A stretch of DNA of 64,000 nt, taken from contig NZ_FMTP01000001.1 in assembly GCF_900100155.1 (NCBI RefSeq), positions 868,001 to 932,000 of the forward strand, given 5' to 3'. The first letter of the stretch is position 1, and every line of letters begins with the position of its first letter. Position numbers and translations under genes: made by a program. Source of the DNA: Ancylobacter rudongensis (GTDB lineage Bacteria; Pseudomonadota; Alphaproteobacteria; Rhizobiales; Xanthobacteraceae). The notes below the pieces were generated by a model. That model saw only the letters and a program-made list of their open reading frames with translations. It ran no database searches and was not told the DNA's origin. Of the stretch, positions 34,738 through 44,262 are shown piece after piece.

Positions 34738-35054
34738 CCCGATCCCTTGTCAGCGTGCCGCCCACCGCCAGGCGCGGCGAGATCGTCGATATCCGCGCGA
34801 TGATCGCCCACCCGATGGAGACCGGCTACCGCATGGGGCCAAACGGGGCCGAAATCCCCCGGCACATCATCACCCGACTTGTCTGCACCTATGGCGGCGC
34901 CGAAGTGTTCTCGGCCGAGTTCTTTCCGGCCGTCTCCGCCAATCCCTTCGTGGCATTCAGCCTGATCGCGGCGGAGAGCGGCACGGTGGCGTTTGAATGG
35001 ACCGACGACGAGGGGCAGACCGAGACCGCCAGCGCCGAGATCGTGGTGAGCTGA
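34734..35054 (+). CDS. soxZ: Sulfur carrier partner SoxZ
   Basis: A 106-residue protein matching SoxZ, the beta-sandwich partner of SoxY (ARRGEIVDIRAMIAHPMETGYR is the typical N-terminal strand region). It has no signal peptide of its own and would be exported with SoxY, which carries a Tat signal. The ATG at 34734 overlaps the soxY stop; an upstream start is not family-like. The next gene starts on its stop codon (TGATG). Confidence 0.94.
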   Translation: MTRSLVSVPPTARRGEIVDIRAMIAHPMETGYRMGPNGAEIPRHIITRLVCTYGGAEVFSAEFFPAVSANPFVAFSLIAAESGTVAFEWTDDEGQTETASAEIVVS

Positions 35055-35842
35055 TGCGCCGGCCGGCCGCGCGCCTGCTCGTCCTTGCCCCTCTGGCGCT
35101 GGCGCTGCTGGCCGGCGCCGCGCAGGCGGGCGACATCGCCCCACATGAGCGGCGCTCGGGCAGCACCTTCATGGCGCCGGAGACGCAGGCGATGCAGGCG
35201 GACGACACCGGCAATCCCGGCATGCTCTGGGTGCTGCAAGGGGCGGGCCTGTGGGAGCAGAAAGCCGGCGCGTCCGGCCGCTCCTGCGCCGATTGCCACG
35301 GTTCGGCGGCGAGCCTGCGCGGCGTCGCCGCCCGCTACCCCGCCTTTGACGCCGCCAGCGGAAAACCCATCGACCTCTCGGGACGCATCCGCCAGTGCCG
35401 CAGCGAGCGGCAGGGCGCGACGCCTTGGCCACGCGAAAGCGACGAGCAACTGGCGCTCACAACGTTCGTCGCCCACCAGTCGCGCGGCCTGCCGATAACC
35501 CCGCCGGCCGAGCCGCGCCTCGATCCCTACCGCGAGACGGGGCGACAACTCTTCACCAGCCGCATGGGGCAGCTCGACCTCTCCTGCGCCAATTGCCATG
35601 ACGACAATTGGAACCAGCGCCTCGCCGGCAGCGCCGTCACCCAGGCGCACCCCACCGGCTATCCCCTGTACCGGCTGGAATGGCAGGGCATCGGCTCGCT
35701 GCAGCGCCGCCTGCGCAACTGCATGATCGGCGTGCGCGCCGAACCTTTTGCGGCGGGCTCCGAGGAATTCATCGCGCTGGAACTCTACCTCATGCAGCGC
35801 GCCGCCGGCATGTCGATGGAGACGCCGGGCGTACGCCCCTGA
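35054..35842 (+). CDS. soxA: Diheme sulfur oxidation cytochrome SoxA
   Basis: A 262-residue SoxA with signal peptide (cleavage near AQAG). Heme sites are CADCH (78-82) and CANCH (178-182). Cys115 (RIRQC) and Cys223 (LRNCMIGVRAEPF) are the expected Cys axial ligands, the latter being the cysteine persulfide ligand of the active-site heme. With SoxX it should join a sulfur compound to SoxY. It is the last gene of the operon; no soxB, soxC or soxD follows, and the next gene is convergent. Confidence 0.94.
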   Translation: MRRPAARLLVLAPLALALLAGAAQAGDIAPHERRSGSTFMAPETQAMQADDTGNPGMLWVLQGAGLWEQKAGASGRSCADCHGSAASLRGVAARYPAFDAASGKPIDLSGRIRQCRSERQGATPWPRESDEQLALTTFVAHQSRGLPITPPAEPRLDPYRETGRQLFTSRMGQLDLSCANCHDDNWNQRLAGSAVTQAHPTGYPLYRLEWQGIGSLQRRLRNCMIGVRAEPFAAGSEEFIALELYLMQRAAGMSMETPGVRP

Positions 35843-35863
35843 CGGGTTTGCGCGCGGAGAAAG

Positions 35864-37408
35864 TCACTCCGCCGGTGTGCGGGCGCCGATGGGCAGGCCG
35901 CCCCGGCGCGAGGCACGCACCGGCCCCTTGGCGTCCGGCTCGGAGAGGGCGGCGTGCGGCAGGCTGATCGTGGCGCGCAGCCCCTGCCCGGTATTGGTCA
36001 GCGTGATGTCGCCGCCATGATGGCGCACCATGTTGCGCGAGATCGACAGGCCCAGGCCGATTCCGCCCGTCTCCCGGTTGCGCGAGCGTTCCATGCGGAA
36101 GAACGGCTCGAACACCTTCTCGGCGATGTCGGCGGGAATGCCCGGCCCGTCATCCTCGATCTCGATCTCGATCGCCTGCGGCGTCGTCCGCAAGGTGACG
36201 CGGGCGCGCTCGCCATAGCGCACCGCGTTCTCCACCAGGTTGCGCACCGCCCGTTTCAGCGCGTCCGGCCGGCAGCGATAACTGATCTTCGGCCCCTCGA
36301 CGCAGGTGATCTCATAGCCCAGCTCGACCAGGTCGTCGCACAGGCTGCCCACCAGCGCGGTGAGGTCGACATTGCGCGTGACCTCCTCGGTCGCCTGTTC
36401 GCGCGAGAAGGCCAGCGTCGCCTCGGTCATGGCCCGCAGCTCGTCCAGCGTGTCGAGCATCTTCTCGCGGGTCTCGTCATCGGAAACGAACTCGGCCCGC
36501 AGCCGCAGCGAGGTGATTGGCGTGCGCAGATCATGCCCGATCGCCGCCAGCATGCGGGTGCGATCCTCGACGAAGCGCTGCAGCCGCGACTGCATCAGGT
36601 TGAACGCCACTGCCGTGTGGCGCAGATCGTCCGGCCCCTTTTCCTGCAAAGGCGCCACGCTCTCGCCCCGGCCGAGCGCTTCCGCCGCCGCCGCCAGCCG
36701 CCGCATCGGCTTGGTCATGGTGCGGGCGATGAAGGCCGCGCACAGCGACAGGATCAACGCCGTCACCCCGAGCGAGATCAGCGAGCGGGCGGACAGCATG
36801 CTGTTCGCCATCTTCTTGGAGAAGGCGCTGTTGAGCCAGGACCCGTCCTTCAGCTGCACGGCCAGGCCCATGCCGGTGGCATCGCCCCAATACATGAACT
36901 TGGCCGCGCGCGAGAGCGGCCAGGCATGCGCCGGCAGGTCGAGCCAGGTCGAATAGGGCGCGCCGCTGGCGGGGGCCGGCGAGGCGACGGTGACGTTCAC
37001 CGGCTGCGGCGCCAACGCCGGGGCCGCCGCCCTCTCCACCGCCGGTTCCGGCACCCCCTGCTCGGTGCCCGCCAGATTGGCCAGCGTCGGCAAGGGTTCG
37101 GCGAGCTTGCTCTTGGCCTCCAGCCTCCAGCCCTCGACATCGCCGGGGAAGGTCGGCGTCACCCAGAAGCGGGTGTAGCTGGTGCCGCTGGCCTGCAGAA
37201 TGTCGTGCTGCACGGCGGGCGGGGTGGTTTCCAGCACCTGCGCCACTGAGGCGCTGCGGCTGAGGAATTCGGCCTTGGCCGCGCGCAGCAGCACGCCGCC
37301 CATCTCGTCGGTGAACAGCAGGAAGCTGATGCCCTGCGACACCGCAAGCGCCAGCAGCATCACGGCGACGAAGCGGGCGGTCAGGCTGCGATTCCATATA
37401 CCGGTCAT
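35864..37408 (-). CDS. Sensor histidine kinase, EnvZ-like
   Basis: A 514-residue membrane sensor kinase. Helix 1 is about 11-32 and helix 2 about 208-228, enclosing a periplasmic region of about 170 residues with an Ala/Pro-rich linker (125-150). A HAMP domain follows (230-283), then the H-box with His292 (IGHDLRTP), the N-box NLVENAVRYG and G-boxes DDGPGIP and GIGLGLSI. The start at 37408 overlaps the response-regulator stop (ATGA). Signal unknown. It is convergent with the sox operon 21 bp away. Confidence 0.93.
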   Translation of the reverse strand: MTGIWNRSLTARFVAVMLLALAVSQGISFLLFTDEMGGVLLRAAKAEFLSRSASVAQVLETTPPAVQHDILQASGTSYTRFWVTPTFPGDVEGWRLEAKSKLAEPLPTLANLAGTEQGVPEPAVERAAAPALAPQPVNVTVASPAPASGAPYSTWLDLPAHAWPLSRAAKFMYWGDATGMGLAVQLKDGSWLNSAFSKKMANSMLSARSLISLGVTALILSLCAAFIARTMTKPMRRLAAAAEALGRGESVAPLQEKGPDDLRHTAVAFNLMQSRLQRFVEDRTRMLAAIGHDLRTPITSLRLRAEFVSDDETREKMLDTLDELRAMTEATLAFSREQATEEVTRNVDLTALVGSLCDDLVELGYEITCVEGPKISYRCRPDALKRAVRNLVENAVRYGERARVTLRTTPQAIEIEIEDDGPGIPADIAEKVFEPFFRMERSRNRETGGIGLGLSISRNMVRHHGGDITLTNTGQGLRATISLPHAALSEPDAKGPVRASRRGGLPIGARTPAE

Positions 37409-38124
37409 TGGCCCACCACCTCGGCCGAGAAACTGTAGCCGCCGCCCCAATGGGTCTTGATCAGCACCGGCGATTTCGGGTCGGTCTCGATCTTTTTTCG
37501 TAGCCGGCTCACCTGATTGTCGATCGCCCGGTCGAATGGCTCGGCGCTGCGCCCGACCGTGAGGTCGAGCAGCTGGTCGCGGCTCAGCACCAGCCCGGCA
37601 TGGTCGAGGAACACGCTCAGCAGCCGGAATTCCGCCGTGCTCAGCGGCACGGTCAGCCCGTCCGGGTCGATCAGCTCGCGCCGCCCGACATTGAGCGCCC
37701 AGCGGTCGAAGCGCAGTTCCTTGGCCTTGAGCTGGCCGCGCTGCGGCGGCAGGCTCTGCACCCGGCGCAGCACCGCCTTGATGCGGGCGAGCAGTTCGCG
37801 CGGGTTGAACGGCTTGGAGAGATAGTCGTCGGCGCCCAGCTCCAGCCCGACGATGCGATCGGTCTCTTCCGCCATGGCGGTGAGCATGATGACCGGCACG
37901 CTGGTCGATTCCCGGAGATAGCGGCAGAGCGAGAGCCCGTCCTCACCGGGCATCATCACGTCGAGCACCACGAGATCGAAGGCATTGCGCTCCATCAGCC
38001 GGCGGAACGCGCTCGCGTTCTCGGCCAGCGAGGTGCGATAGCCGTGCCGGTGCAGATATTTGCCGACCAGATCGCGGATGTCGCGATGGTCGTCGACGAT
38101 GGCGATGTGCGGTACGGCGTCCAT
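37405..38124 (-). CDS. OmpR-family response regulator
   Basis: A 239-residue two-domain regulator. The receiver domain has the acidic pair DD (11-12), the phospho-acceptor Asp55 (VVLDVMMPGEDG) and Lys in LSKPF. The C-terminal OmpR/PhoB winged helix spans about 135-235 (LSTAEFRLLSVFL, DNQVSRLRKKIE, GGGYSF). It is co-transcribed with the kinase and divergent from a small secreted protein gene 281 bp away, a plausible target. Confidence 0.95.
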   Translation of the reverse strand: MDAVPHIAIVDDHRDIRDLVGKYLHRHGYRTSLAENASAFRRLMERNAFDLVVLDVMMPGEDGLSLCRYLRESTSVPVIMLTAMAEETDRIVGLELGADDYLSKPFNPRELLARIKAVLRRVQSLPPQRGQLKAKELRFDRWALNVGRRELIDPDGLTVPLSTAEFRLLSVFLDHAGLVLSRDQLLDLTVGRSAEPFDRAIDNQVSRLRKKIETDPKSPVLIKTHWGGGYSFSAEVVGQ

Positions 38125-38405
38125 GCGAAAACTCCACGCCTTTTACATACTGCCATCGCCCTTTGCCCGCTGGGAAAAATTGTAACAAAGCGTATAGCGC
38201 CGATCGCCTGCGACAGGCGGAGACAATTGGCCGGCTTTTCGCAAGAAGTTTTGCGACATCCCCCCCCTATCTTGGCTTCATCGGACGACGGCAAACCGAT
38301 GCCGCGTCGGAAGCCCGAGTAAACGCAATTACTCGCTTCAACTATACGCAATCTCCTGCGCGCCGAAAGATCGGAACAGGAGCTAACACAACTGGAGAGA
38401 CCACT

Positions 38406-38681
38406 ATGACCACGTTCAACTGGAAGATGATCCTTACCGCCACCGTTCTTTCCCTTTCTGCCGCCGGCCTGGTCAACACCGCGCTCGCCGAAGGACGGGA
38501 CCCGGCGGAGAAGGCCGGCTATGAATCCGCCCTCCGCAGCGCCAGCGAGGCGCGCGCCAATGGCGGTGCCGGCGCCCCTGTCATCGAGGGCCGCAACGCC
38601 TATGTGCAGCAGCCCTCGACCCAGAATGTCGAGCCCTACATCCAGCGCTCGATCGAGCAGAATGCGCGCTCAACCCGTTGA
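38406..38681 (+). CDS. Small secreted protein, function unknown
   Basis: A 91-residue protein with a clear signal peptide (hydrophobic 8-28, cleavage near TALAE). The mature 62 residues are polar, with no recognised domain and no cysteines. Start at 38406 is supported by GGAGAG about 8 nt upstream and by the signal sequence; the frame is open far upstream without conservation. The 281-bp gap to the divergent response-regulator gene probably contains both promoters. A strong hairpin follows. Confidence 0.72.
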   Translation: MTTFNWKMILTATVLSLSAAGLVNTALAEGRDPAEKAGYESALRSASEARANGGAGAPVIEGRNAYVQQPSTQNVEPYIQRSIEQNARSTR

Positions 38682-38703
38682 GCGCTTCCTCTTCGCTAAA
38701 CGC

Positions 38704-38733
38704 AAGGGCGCGGTCCGCAAGGTCCGCGCCCTT
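38704..38733 (+). terminator. Strong hairpin after small secreted protein gene
   Basis: Perfect 10-bp arms AAGGGCGCGG (38704-38713) and CCGCGCCCTT (38724-38733) around a 10-base loop, 23 bp after the stop codon. No T-run follows, so it may protect the 3' end rather than terminate alone. Confidence 0.5.
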
Positions 38734-38838
38734 CGCGCGTCCGGCACGTTGCGGCTTGTCCCCGTCGGCCCCTTGCCGGGGAGTCGCGGCTTCCTACATC
38801 ACCCGCGCAGGCCGCGAATGGCCGCATGGGGAATGAGT

Positions 38839-39144
38839 ATGTCGCCGCGTTACGTTCGCCTTGATCCGGAAACTGTCCGCCTTCTCGATCGATGCATCGC
38901 CCAGGCCGAGGGCGCCGCCACAAGGCTCAACCGCGACGGGGTGGACGAGGTCATGCGGATGCGACTGGCCTCGGCCCTGATGGAGGCCATCAGCCTTGGC
39001 GAGCGGGACGAGGAGCGGCTGGTCGCCTTCGCCCTGCAGGTGCTGCCCGCCTATCGCGAGCGGCTGGCCAAGTCCTCGACGCCGCCGCTTCCCGACCCGC
39101 CGCCGCGCGTCCGGGGCGATCGTCGCGCGCCGCTACTGCGGTAA
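38839..39144 (+). CDS. Conserved hypothetical protein
   Basis: A 101-residue soluble, mainly helical protein (MSPRYVRLDPETVRLLDRCIAQ is the opening helix; only general pattern is informative) with a basic, Pro-rich tail. Two in-frame ATGs occur; 38839 is preferred because GGGGA lies 6 nt before it, while it touches the ATG at 38833. No known domain is recognised. It sits between two secreted-protein genes on the same strand. Confidence 0.6.
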   Translation: MSPRYVRLDPETVRLLDRCIAQAEGAATRLNRDGVDEVMRMRLASALMEAISLGERDEERLVAFALQVLPAYRERLAKSSTPPLPDPPPRVRGDRRAPLLR

Positions 39145-39251
39145 TAAAATGCCATTTATTCAAAGAGTTGGCGGCATGAGCTGGCACGGAAAGGCAATGT
39201 AACACGGCACGAAATAGTCTAGGCTCGCCGGGTGACGCAAAGGAGCCCCCG

Positions 39252-39704
39252 ATGTTTCGTACCGTTCTCCCGGCCATGACCTTCTCCCTTGCCCTGTTCT
39301 GTGCCCATGGCGCCATGGCGCAGACATCAGGCACGGCGGAGGAAGCGCGGGCGATGCTGGAGCGTGCCGTGGCGGCGGTGAAGGCCGACCAGGCCCGCGC
39401 GCTGGCGGCGTTCAATGCCGGGGCGGAGGGATTTCGCGATCGCGACCTCTACGTCTTCTGCAACAAGCTCGACGGCACCACACTGGCCCATGTCCGCCCG
39501 GAGATGCTCGGCGTCAATCTGAAGGACGAGAAGGACCCGACCGGCAAGGCGTTCGGCAGCGAGATGCTGAACCACGCCCGCGAGGGCGAGATCCACGCCG
39601 TCTCCTATGCCGTCCCCCGCCCCGGTGACAGCCAGCCGGTGGCGAAGGAGAGCTTCGTGACCCGGATCGGTGCCCTGGTCTGCGGCGTCGGCTACTACAA
39701 ATAG
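39252..39704 (+). CDS. Secreted single-Cache-domain protein
   Basis: A 150-residue protein with signal peptide (cleavage near AMAQ) and a single Cache-type sensing domain, shown by the KADQARALAAFN helix, RDLYVFCNKLDGTTLAHV and GKAFGSEML. Free-standing secreted Cache proteins are usually ligand-binding or chemoreceptor-related, but here no membrane or signalling domain is attached. Ribosome site AAAGGAG precedes the ATG. Its partner is unknown. Confidence 0.8.
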   Translation: MFRTVLPAMTFSLALFCAHGAMAQTSGTAEEARAMLERAVAAVKADQARALAAFNAGAEGFRDRDLYVFCNKLDGTTLAHVRPEMLGVNLKDEKDPTGKAFGSEMLNHAREGEIHAVSYAVPRPGDSQPVAKESFVTRIGALVCGVGYYK

Positions 39705-39797
39705 CGGGGCGCCGTTCCCCCCACCCACGGGGCCCTTGCGCCCGATGCGGCCGGGAGGCGATACATCGCTACTCCCTGTGGTAGCGGACCCCGCCTC

Positions 39798-41264
39798 ATG
39801 AACATCGCCGAGCTTTACGATCAGAGCGACGCCGTCGCCCTTGCCGAGCATGTCGCCAAGGGCGACGTCACCCCCGGGGAACTGCTGGACGAGGCGCTGG
39901 CCCGCGTCGCGGCGCTCAACCCGCAGCTCAATGCGGTGACGCTGCTGCGCGAGGACGTGGCGCGCCGGCTGATCGAGGAAGGTCTGCCCGAGGGGCCGCT
40001 GCGGGGCGTGCCGTTCCTGCTCAAGGACCTTGGCGCCGAGGCAATCGACTTCCCCAGCAATAACGGCTCTCGCCTGTTCGCCAACACGCGCTATGCGCAG
40101 GATTCGGCGATCTATGCCCGGCTCCGGGCGGCCGGCCTCGTCACCTTCGGCCGCACCACCTCGCCCGAAGGCGGCGTCGGGCCCACCACCGAGTCGGCGG
40201 TCTATGGCGGGCCGACCCGCAACCCGTGGAACCTCGACCACACGCCCGGCGGCTCGTCCGGTGGCGCCGCCGCCGCCGTCGCGGCCGGCATCCTCCCCGC
40301 CGCACATGGCTCGGATGGCGGCGGCTCGGTGCGGATCCCCGCCTCCTCCTGTGGCCTGTTCGGCTTCAAGGCTACCCGCGCACGCACCCCGGATGGGCCC
40401 TATGTCGGCGAGGGCTGGGCCGGCATGGCGATTGACGGCTTTCTCACCCGTTCTGTGCGCGACAGTGCGGTGCTGCTCGACGCGACGCAGGGCCCCGACC
40501 TCGGCGCCCCCTATGTCGCGCCACCGCTGAAGGCCTCGTTCAGTGCGGCGCTGGCGCGGCGCGACGGGCCGTTCACCATCGCCTTCACCACCACGACGCT
40601 GACCGGCGACCCCATTGCGCCGGAATGCCGGGCGGCGGTGGAAGCGGCCGTGAAGCTGCTGGAGAGCCTCGGCCACCGGCTGGTTGAAGCCCGGCCGGAG
40701 GCCGACACGGCGGGGATGATGGCGGCCTGGACCAAGATCGTCGGCTGCGGCACCGCGCTGACGGTGGAGAGCGCGGTGCGCCGGCGCGGCCGGCCGCTGG
40801 AAGACGGCGAGATCGAGAGCGTCGCCCGCTCGGCGGTGGAGTATGCGCGCGGCATCAGCGGCGCCGACTATCTCGAAGCCGTCAACAAGGTACACGCCTA
40901 TGGGCGGGAGATGGCGGCATTCTTCCAGCGCGCCGATTTCTTCCTGACCGCCACCCTGGCCGAGCCGCCGGCGAAGCTCGGGCGCTTCGACCATGTCGGC
41001 CGCGACTACCTCGATTACCGGATGGGGCCGGACGGTGTGTTCGCCTATTCGCCCTTCACCGCCGCCTTCAACGCTTCTGGCCAGCCCGCCGCCTCGCTGC
41101 CGCTGCACTGGACGGCGGAAGGCCTGCCCGTTGGCATCCACCTCGCCGCCCCTTTCGGGCATGACGAGGCGCTGCTGGGGCTGTGCGCCCGCATCGAGGA
41201 GGCCGCGCCCTGGGCCGGACGTCGCCCGCCGATTGCCCGTAAACAGGTCGAGCCGAAAATATGA
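39798..41264 (+). CDS. Amidase signature family hydrolase
   Basis: A 488-residue amidase with the Ser-cisSer-Lys triad: Lys76 in FLLKD, the GGSSGG motif at 150-155, and nucleophile Ser176 in [13 protein letters not shown]. It hydrolyses an amide bond, substrate unknown. The family includes aryl-acylamidases and 6-aminohexanoate or carbamoyl-type hydrolases. It lies 120 bp upstream of a polyamine-type ABC importer on the same strand, so an amide of a diamine or amino acid could be the imported substrate (inference). Confidence 0.92.
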   Translation: MNIAELYDQSDAVALAEHVAKGDVTPGELLDEALARVAALNPQLNAVTLLREDVARRLIEEGLPEGPLRGVPFLLKDLGAEAIDFPSNNGSRLFANTRYAQDSAIYARLRAAGLVTFGRTTSPEGGVGPTTESAVYGGPTRNPWNLDHTPGGSSGGAAAAVAAGILPAAHGSDGGGSVRIPASSCGLFGFKATRARTPDGPYVGEGWAGMAIDGFLTRSVRDSAVLLDATQGPDLGAPYVAPPLKASFSAALARRDGPFTIAFTTTTLTGDPIAPECRAAVEAAVKLLESLGHRLVEARPEADTAGMMAAWTKIVGCGTALTVESAVRRRGRPLEDGEIESVARSAVEYARGISGADYLEAVNKVHAYGREMAAFFQRADFFLTATLAEPPAKLGRFDHVGRDYLDYRMGPDGVFAYSPFTAAFNASGQPAASLPLHWTAEGLPVGIHLAAPFGHDEALLGLCARIEEAAPWAGRRPPIARKQVEPKI

Positions 41265-41384
41265 TCACATTCGGCACCACCCGGCTTGCCGGATGCCGAG
41301 GGCTCACATACGCTGCCTGCAGATAGCGTCGTGAGCGGCGTGTTCGCCTCCCCGGAGAGGCTCGTGTCTAGCAACGGGTGAATA

Positions 41385-42491
41385 ATGCCGGAGCCTGCCG
41401 CTGTACCGGACGCCCGCATCGCCGTCGAATGCAGGGGCATCGTCAAGCAATTTGGCGAAGGCCCCCGCGCCTTGCGTGCGCTCGACAATGTTTCCGTGTC
41501 CATTCGCGAGAACGAATTCTTCACGTTGCTGGGGCCATCCGGCTGCGGAAAGACCACGCTGCTGCGGATGATCGCGGGATTTGAATATCCCACCGAAGGC
41601 TCCATTCGCCTGCATGGCGAGGACATTGCCGGCCTGCCGCCCTTCAAGCGGCCGATCAACACCGTGTTCCAGAGCTACGCGCTGTTCCCGCACCTCACCG
41701 TCTGGGAGAATGTGGCGTTCGGCCTGCAGATGCTCGGCCGGCCGAAGGGCGAGATCGCCGCCCGCGTCGCCGAGATGCTGAAGCTCGTCCACATGGAGGA
41801 GCTGGCGCAGCGCCGCACCGACCAGATTTCCGGCGGCCAGGGCCAGCGCGTCGCCCTCGCCCGGGCGCTGGCCCCGGCGCCGAAGGTGCTGCTGCTCGAC
41901 GAGCCGCTCTCCGCGCTCGACTACAAGCTGCGCAAGGAGATGCAGATCGAGCTCAAGCGCATGCAGAGCGAGACCGGCATCACCTTCATCTTCGTCACCC
42001 ACGACCAGGAAGAAGCCCTCACCATGTCCGACCGCATCGCGGTCATGTCGAAGGGCAAGGTGCTGCAGATCGGCACGCCTTGGGACATTTACGACAAGCC
42101 GGCCGAGCGCTTCGTCGCCGACTTCATAGGCGAGACCAATTTTCTCCCCGCCGCGATGGTCGGCATCGAGGCTGGCATGGCGCGGGTGCGGCTGCCGTCC
42201 GGCATCGAGATGTCCGCCACCCTCGCCGATGGCTATGTGCCCTCCGGCGAGGCGACGCTGGTGGTGCGGCCCGAACATGCCCGCGTGGTCGCCTCCGGCG
42301 GGCAGCTGTCGGGACGAGTGGAGAACGTCGTCTATTTCGGCACCGACACCCACATCCATGTGAAGCTGGATGAAGGCCTCACCTTCATGGTGCGCCAGCA
42401 GAATTCGCGCAGCCAGTCCTGCGGCGCCGAAATCGGCACGCGCGTCGGCATCGAGATCGCGCCCGATGCGGCGCAAGTGCTGCGGGACTGA
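41385..42491 (+). CDS. potA: Polyamine-type ABC transporter ATPase
   Basis: A 368-residue PotA/PotG-type ATPase. Walker A GPSGCGKT is at 50-57, signature ISGGQ at 148-152, Walker B LLLDEP at 168-173 and switch His in VTHDQEE. A C-terminal TOBE domain is present ([19 protein letters not shown]). It energises uptake through the two permeases encoded just downstream and starts the four-gene cluster. Confidence 0.94.
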   Translation: MPEPAAVPDARIAVECRGIVKQFGEGPRALRALDNVSVSIRENEFFTLLGPSGCGKTTLLRMIAGFEYPTEGSIRLHGEDIAGLPPFKRPINTVFQSYALFPHLTVWENVAFGLQMLGRPKGEIAARVAEMLKLVHMEELAQRRTDQISGGQGQRVALARALAPAPKVLLLDEPLSALDYKLRKEMQIELKRMQSETGITFIFVTHDQEEALTMSDRIAVMSKGKVLQIGTPWDIYDKPAERFVADFIGETNFLPAAMVGIEAGMARVRLPSGIEMSATLADGYVPSGEATLVVRPEHARVVASGGQLSGRVENVVYFGTDTHIHVKLDEGLTFMVRQQNSRSQSCGAEIGTRVGIEIAPDAAQVLRD

Positions 42492-42494
42492 GCC

Positions 42495-43418
42495 ATGGCC
42501 AGCGCCGCCGAGATCGCCCGCCGGGACGAACAGGGGAAGATCCGCTCGCGCTGGCTTCTCTCGGCGCCGGCACTGGTCATCGTCTTCATCGCCTCCATCG
42601 GCCCGCTCTTCGTCATGCTGGCCTATTCCTTCATGGCCAAGGGCGATTATGGCGACGTGAAGCCGGGCGAGTTCTCGCTCGACGGCTGGTTCTCGGTCTT
42701 CCTGCAGCGCGACATCTTCGACGACACCCTGTCCCTCGCCGACGCGCATCTGTCGATCCTCTGGCGCTCGGTGCGGCTGTCGGTCATCACCACGGTGCTG
42801 ACTCTGGCGCTGGGATTCCCCACCGCCTATTTCATCGCCACCCGGCTGCGCCACACCCGCGAGATCTGGGTGTTCCTGGTGACGATCCCGTTCTGGACCA
42901 ACCTGCTGATCCGCACTTTCGCGATGCAGCAGGTGATCCGCAATGAGGGCGTGCTCAACACGCTGCTGATGTGGCTCGGCGTCATCAACGAGCCGATCCC
43001 GATCATGTACACCGACTGGGCGATCCTGTTTGGCATGGTCTATGTCTATCTGCCGCTGATGGTGCTGCCGCTCTATGCCAGCCTGGAGAAGCTTGATTTC
43101 CGGCTGGTCGAGGCGGGGTACGATCTCTATGCCGGCCGGCTCGCCGTGCTGCGGCGCATCATCCTGCCGCTGGTGAAGCCGGGCATCGTCGCCGGATCGA
43201 TCCTCGTCTTCATCCCCTCGCTCGGCGCCTATGTCATCCCGCGCGTGCTCGGCGGCGGCAAGAACCTGATGCTCGGCAATCTGATCGAGCTGCAGTTCGG
43301 CGCCGGCCGCAACTGGCCGCTCGGCGCGGCGCTGTCGATCACGCTGATGGTGCTGGTGATGGTGGCGATGCTGTTCTATGTGCGCAACGCCGCGCGGTCG
43401 GGAGGCGGGCATGGCTAG
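42495..43418 (+). CDS. potB: Polyamine-type ABC transporter permease 1
   Basis: A 307-residue inner-membrane permease of the PotB/PotH type with about six membrane helices (first at 23-46) and the coupling loop EAGYDLYAGRLAVLRRIILPL. It begins 3 bp after the ATPase gene and overlaps the second permease by 8 bp, indicating a translationally coupled operon. Confidence 0.93.
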   Translation: MASAAEIARRDEQGKIRSRWLLSAPALVIVFIASIGPLFVMLAYSFMAKGDYGDVKPGEFSLDGWFSVFLQRDIFDDTLSLADAHLSILWRSVRLSVITTVLTLALGFPTAYFIATRLRHTREIWVFLVTIPFWTNLLIRTFAMQQVIRNEGVLNTLLMWLGVINEPIPIMYTDWAILFGMVYVYLPLMVLPLYASLEKLDFRLVEAGYDLYAGRLAVLRRIILPLVKPGIVAGSILVFIPSLGAYVIPRVLGGGKNLMLGNLIELQFGAGRNWPLGAALSITLMVLVMVAMLFYVRNAARSGGGHG

Positions 43419-44238
43419 GGCGCTCTTTGATTTCCGCGCCCGGCCGCGGTTCGACATCCGCGCGCAACCCGGCTTCGGCGTCCTCGCGCTGTTCACCTTC
43501 GCGCTGCTGTATCTGCCGATCATCACCCTCGTCGTCTACGCCTTCAACGCCAGCGACTCGCTGTCCTCCTGGGGCGGGTTCTCGCTGCACTGGTTCGCCG
43601 CCGCGGCGCAGAACCAGGCGGTGCAGGACGCGGCCTGGCGCTCGCTGATCATCGCGGTGAGCGCCGCCACCATGGCGACCATCGCCGCCACCATGGCCGC
43701 CATCGCCACCACCCGCACCCCGCCCTATCCCGGCCTGTCGGTCAAATACGCCTTCATCAACCTGCCGCTGATGGTGCCGGAGATCGTCACCGCCGTGGCG
43801 CTGCTGATCGTGTTCGCCAAGGTGAAGGTGTGGACCGGCTATACGGGCCTGGGCTACCTCATCCTGGCGCACACCGCCTTCTGCATCCCCTTCGCCTATC
43901 TGCCGATCCGTGCCCGGCTGGAGGGGATGGACCAGTCGCTGGAGCGCGCGGCGGCGGACCTTTACGCCCCGCCCTGGCAGGTGTTTCGCCGGGTGACGCT
44001 GCCGCTGCTGCGGCCCGGCATCATCGCCGGCTTCATGCTGGCCTTCGTCATCTCGCTGGACGACGTGGTGATCTCCGAATTCGTCAAGTCCGGCGGGCAG
44101 GACACGCTGCCCACCTATATGCTCGGCCAGCTGCGCCGGGCGGTGACGCCCGAGATCAACGCCATCGCCGCCGCCTTCCTGGTGCTGTCGGTGGCGCTGG
44201 TGACGGTGTTCTTCTTCATCAACCGCAAAAAAGCCTGA
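43411..44238 (+). CDS. potC: Polyamine-type ABC transporter permease 2
   Basis: A 275-residue permease of the PotC/PotI type with about six helices and the coupling loop ERAAADLYAPPWQVFRRVTLPL. The start at 43411 has GGGAGGC upstream; an earlier ATG at 43378 is inside the previous gene and not family-like. It should pair with the 42495 permease to form the membrane channel. Confidence 0.93.
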   Translation: MARALFDFRARPRFDIRAQPGFGVLALFTFALLYLPIITLVVYAFNASDSLSSWGGFSLHWFAAAAQNQAVQDAAWRSLIIAVSAATMATIAATMAAIATTRTPPYPGLSVKYAFINLPLMVPEIVTAVALLIVFAKVKVWTGYTGLGYLILAHTAFCIPFAYLPIRARLEGMDQSLERAAADLYAPPWQVFRRVTLPLLRPGIIAGFMLAFVISLDDVVISEFVKSGGQDTLPTYMLGQLRRAVTPEINAIAAAFLVLSVALVTVFFFINRKKA

Positions 44239-44262
44239 ACCAACACAGGACGGAGTGGGACC

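Noticed and set aside
32189-35842. Ordinary thiosulfate-oxidising sox operon
   Set aside because: soxB, soxC and soxD are missing, SoxY lacks GGCGG, and a xanthine-oxidase-family Mo enzyme is in the operon.
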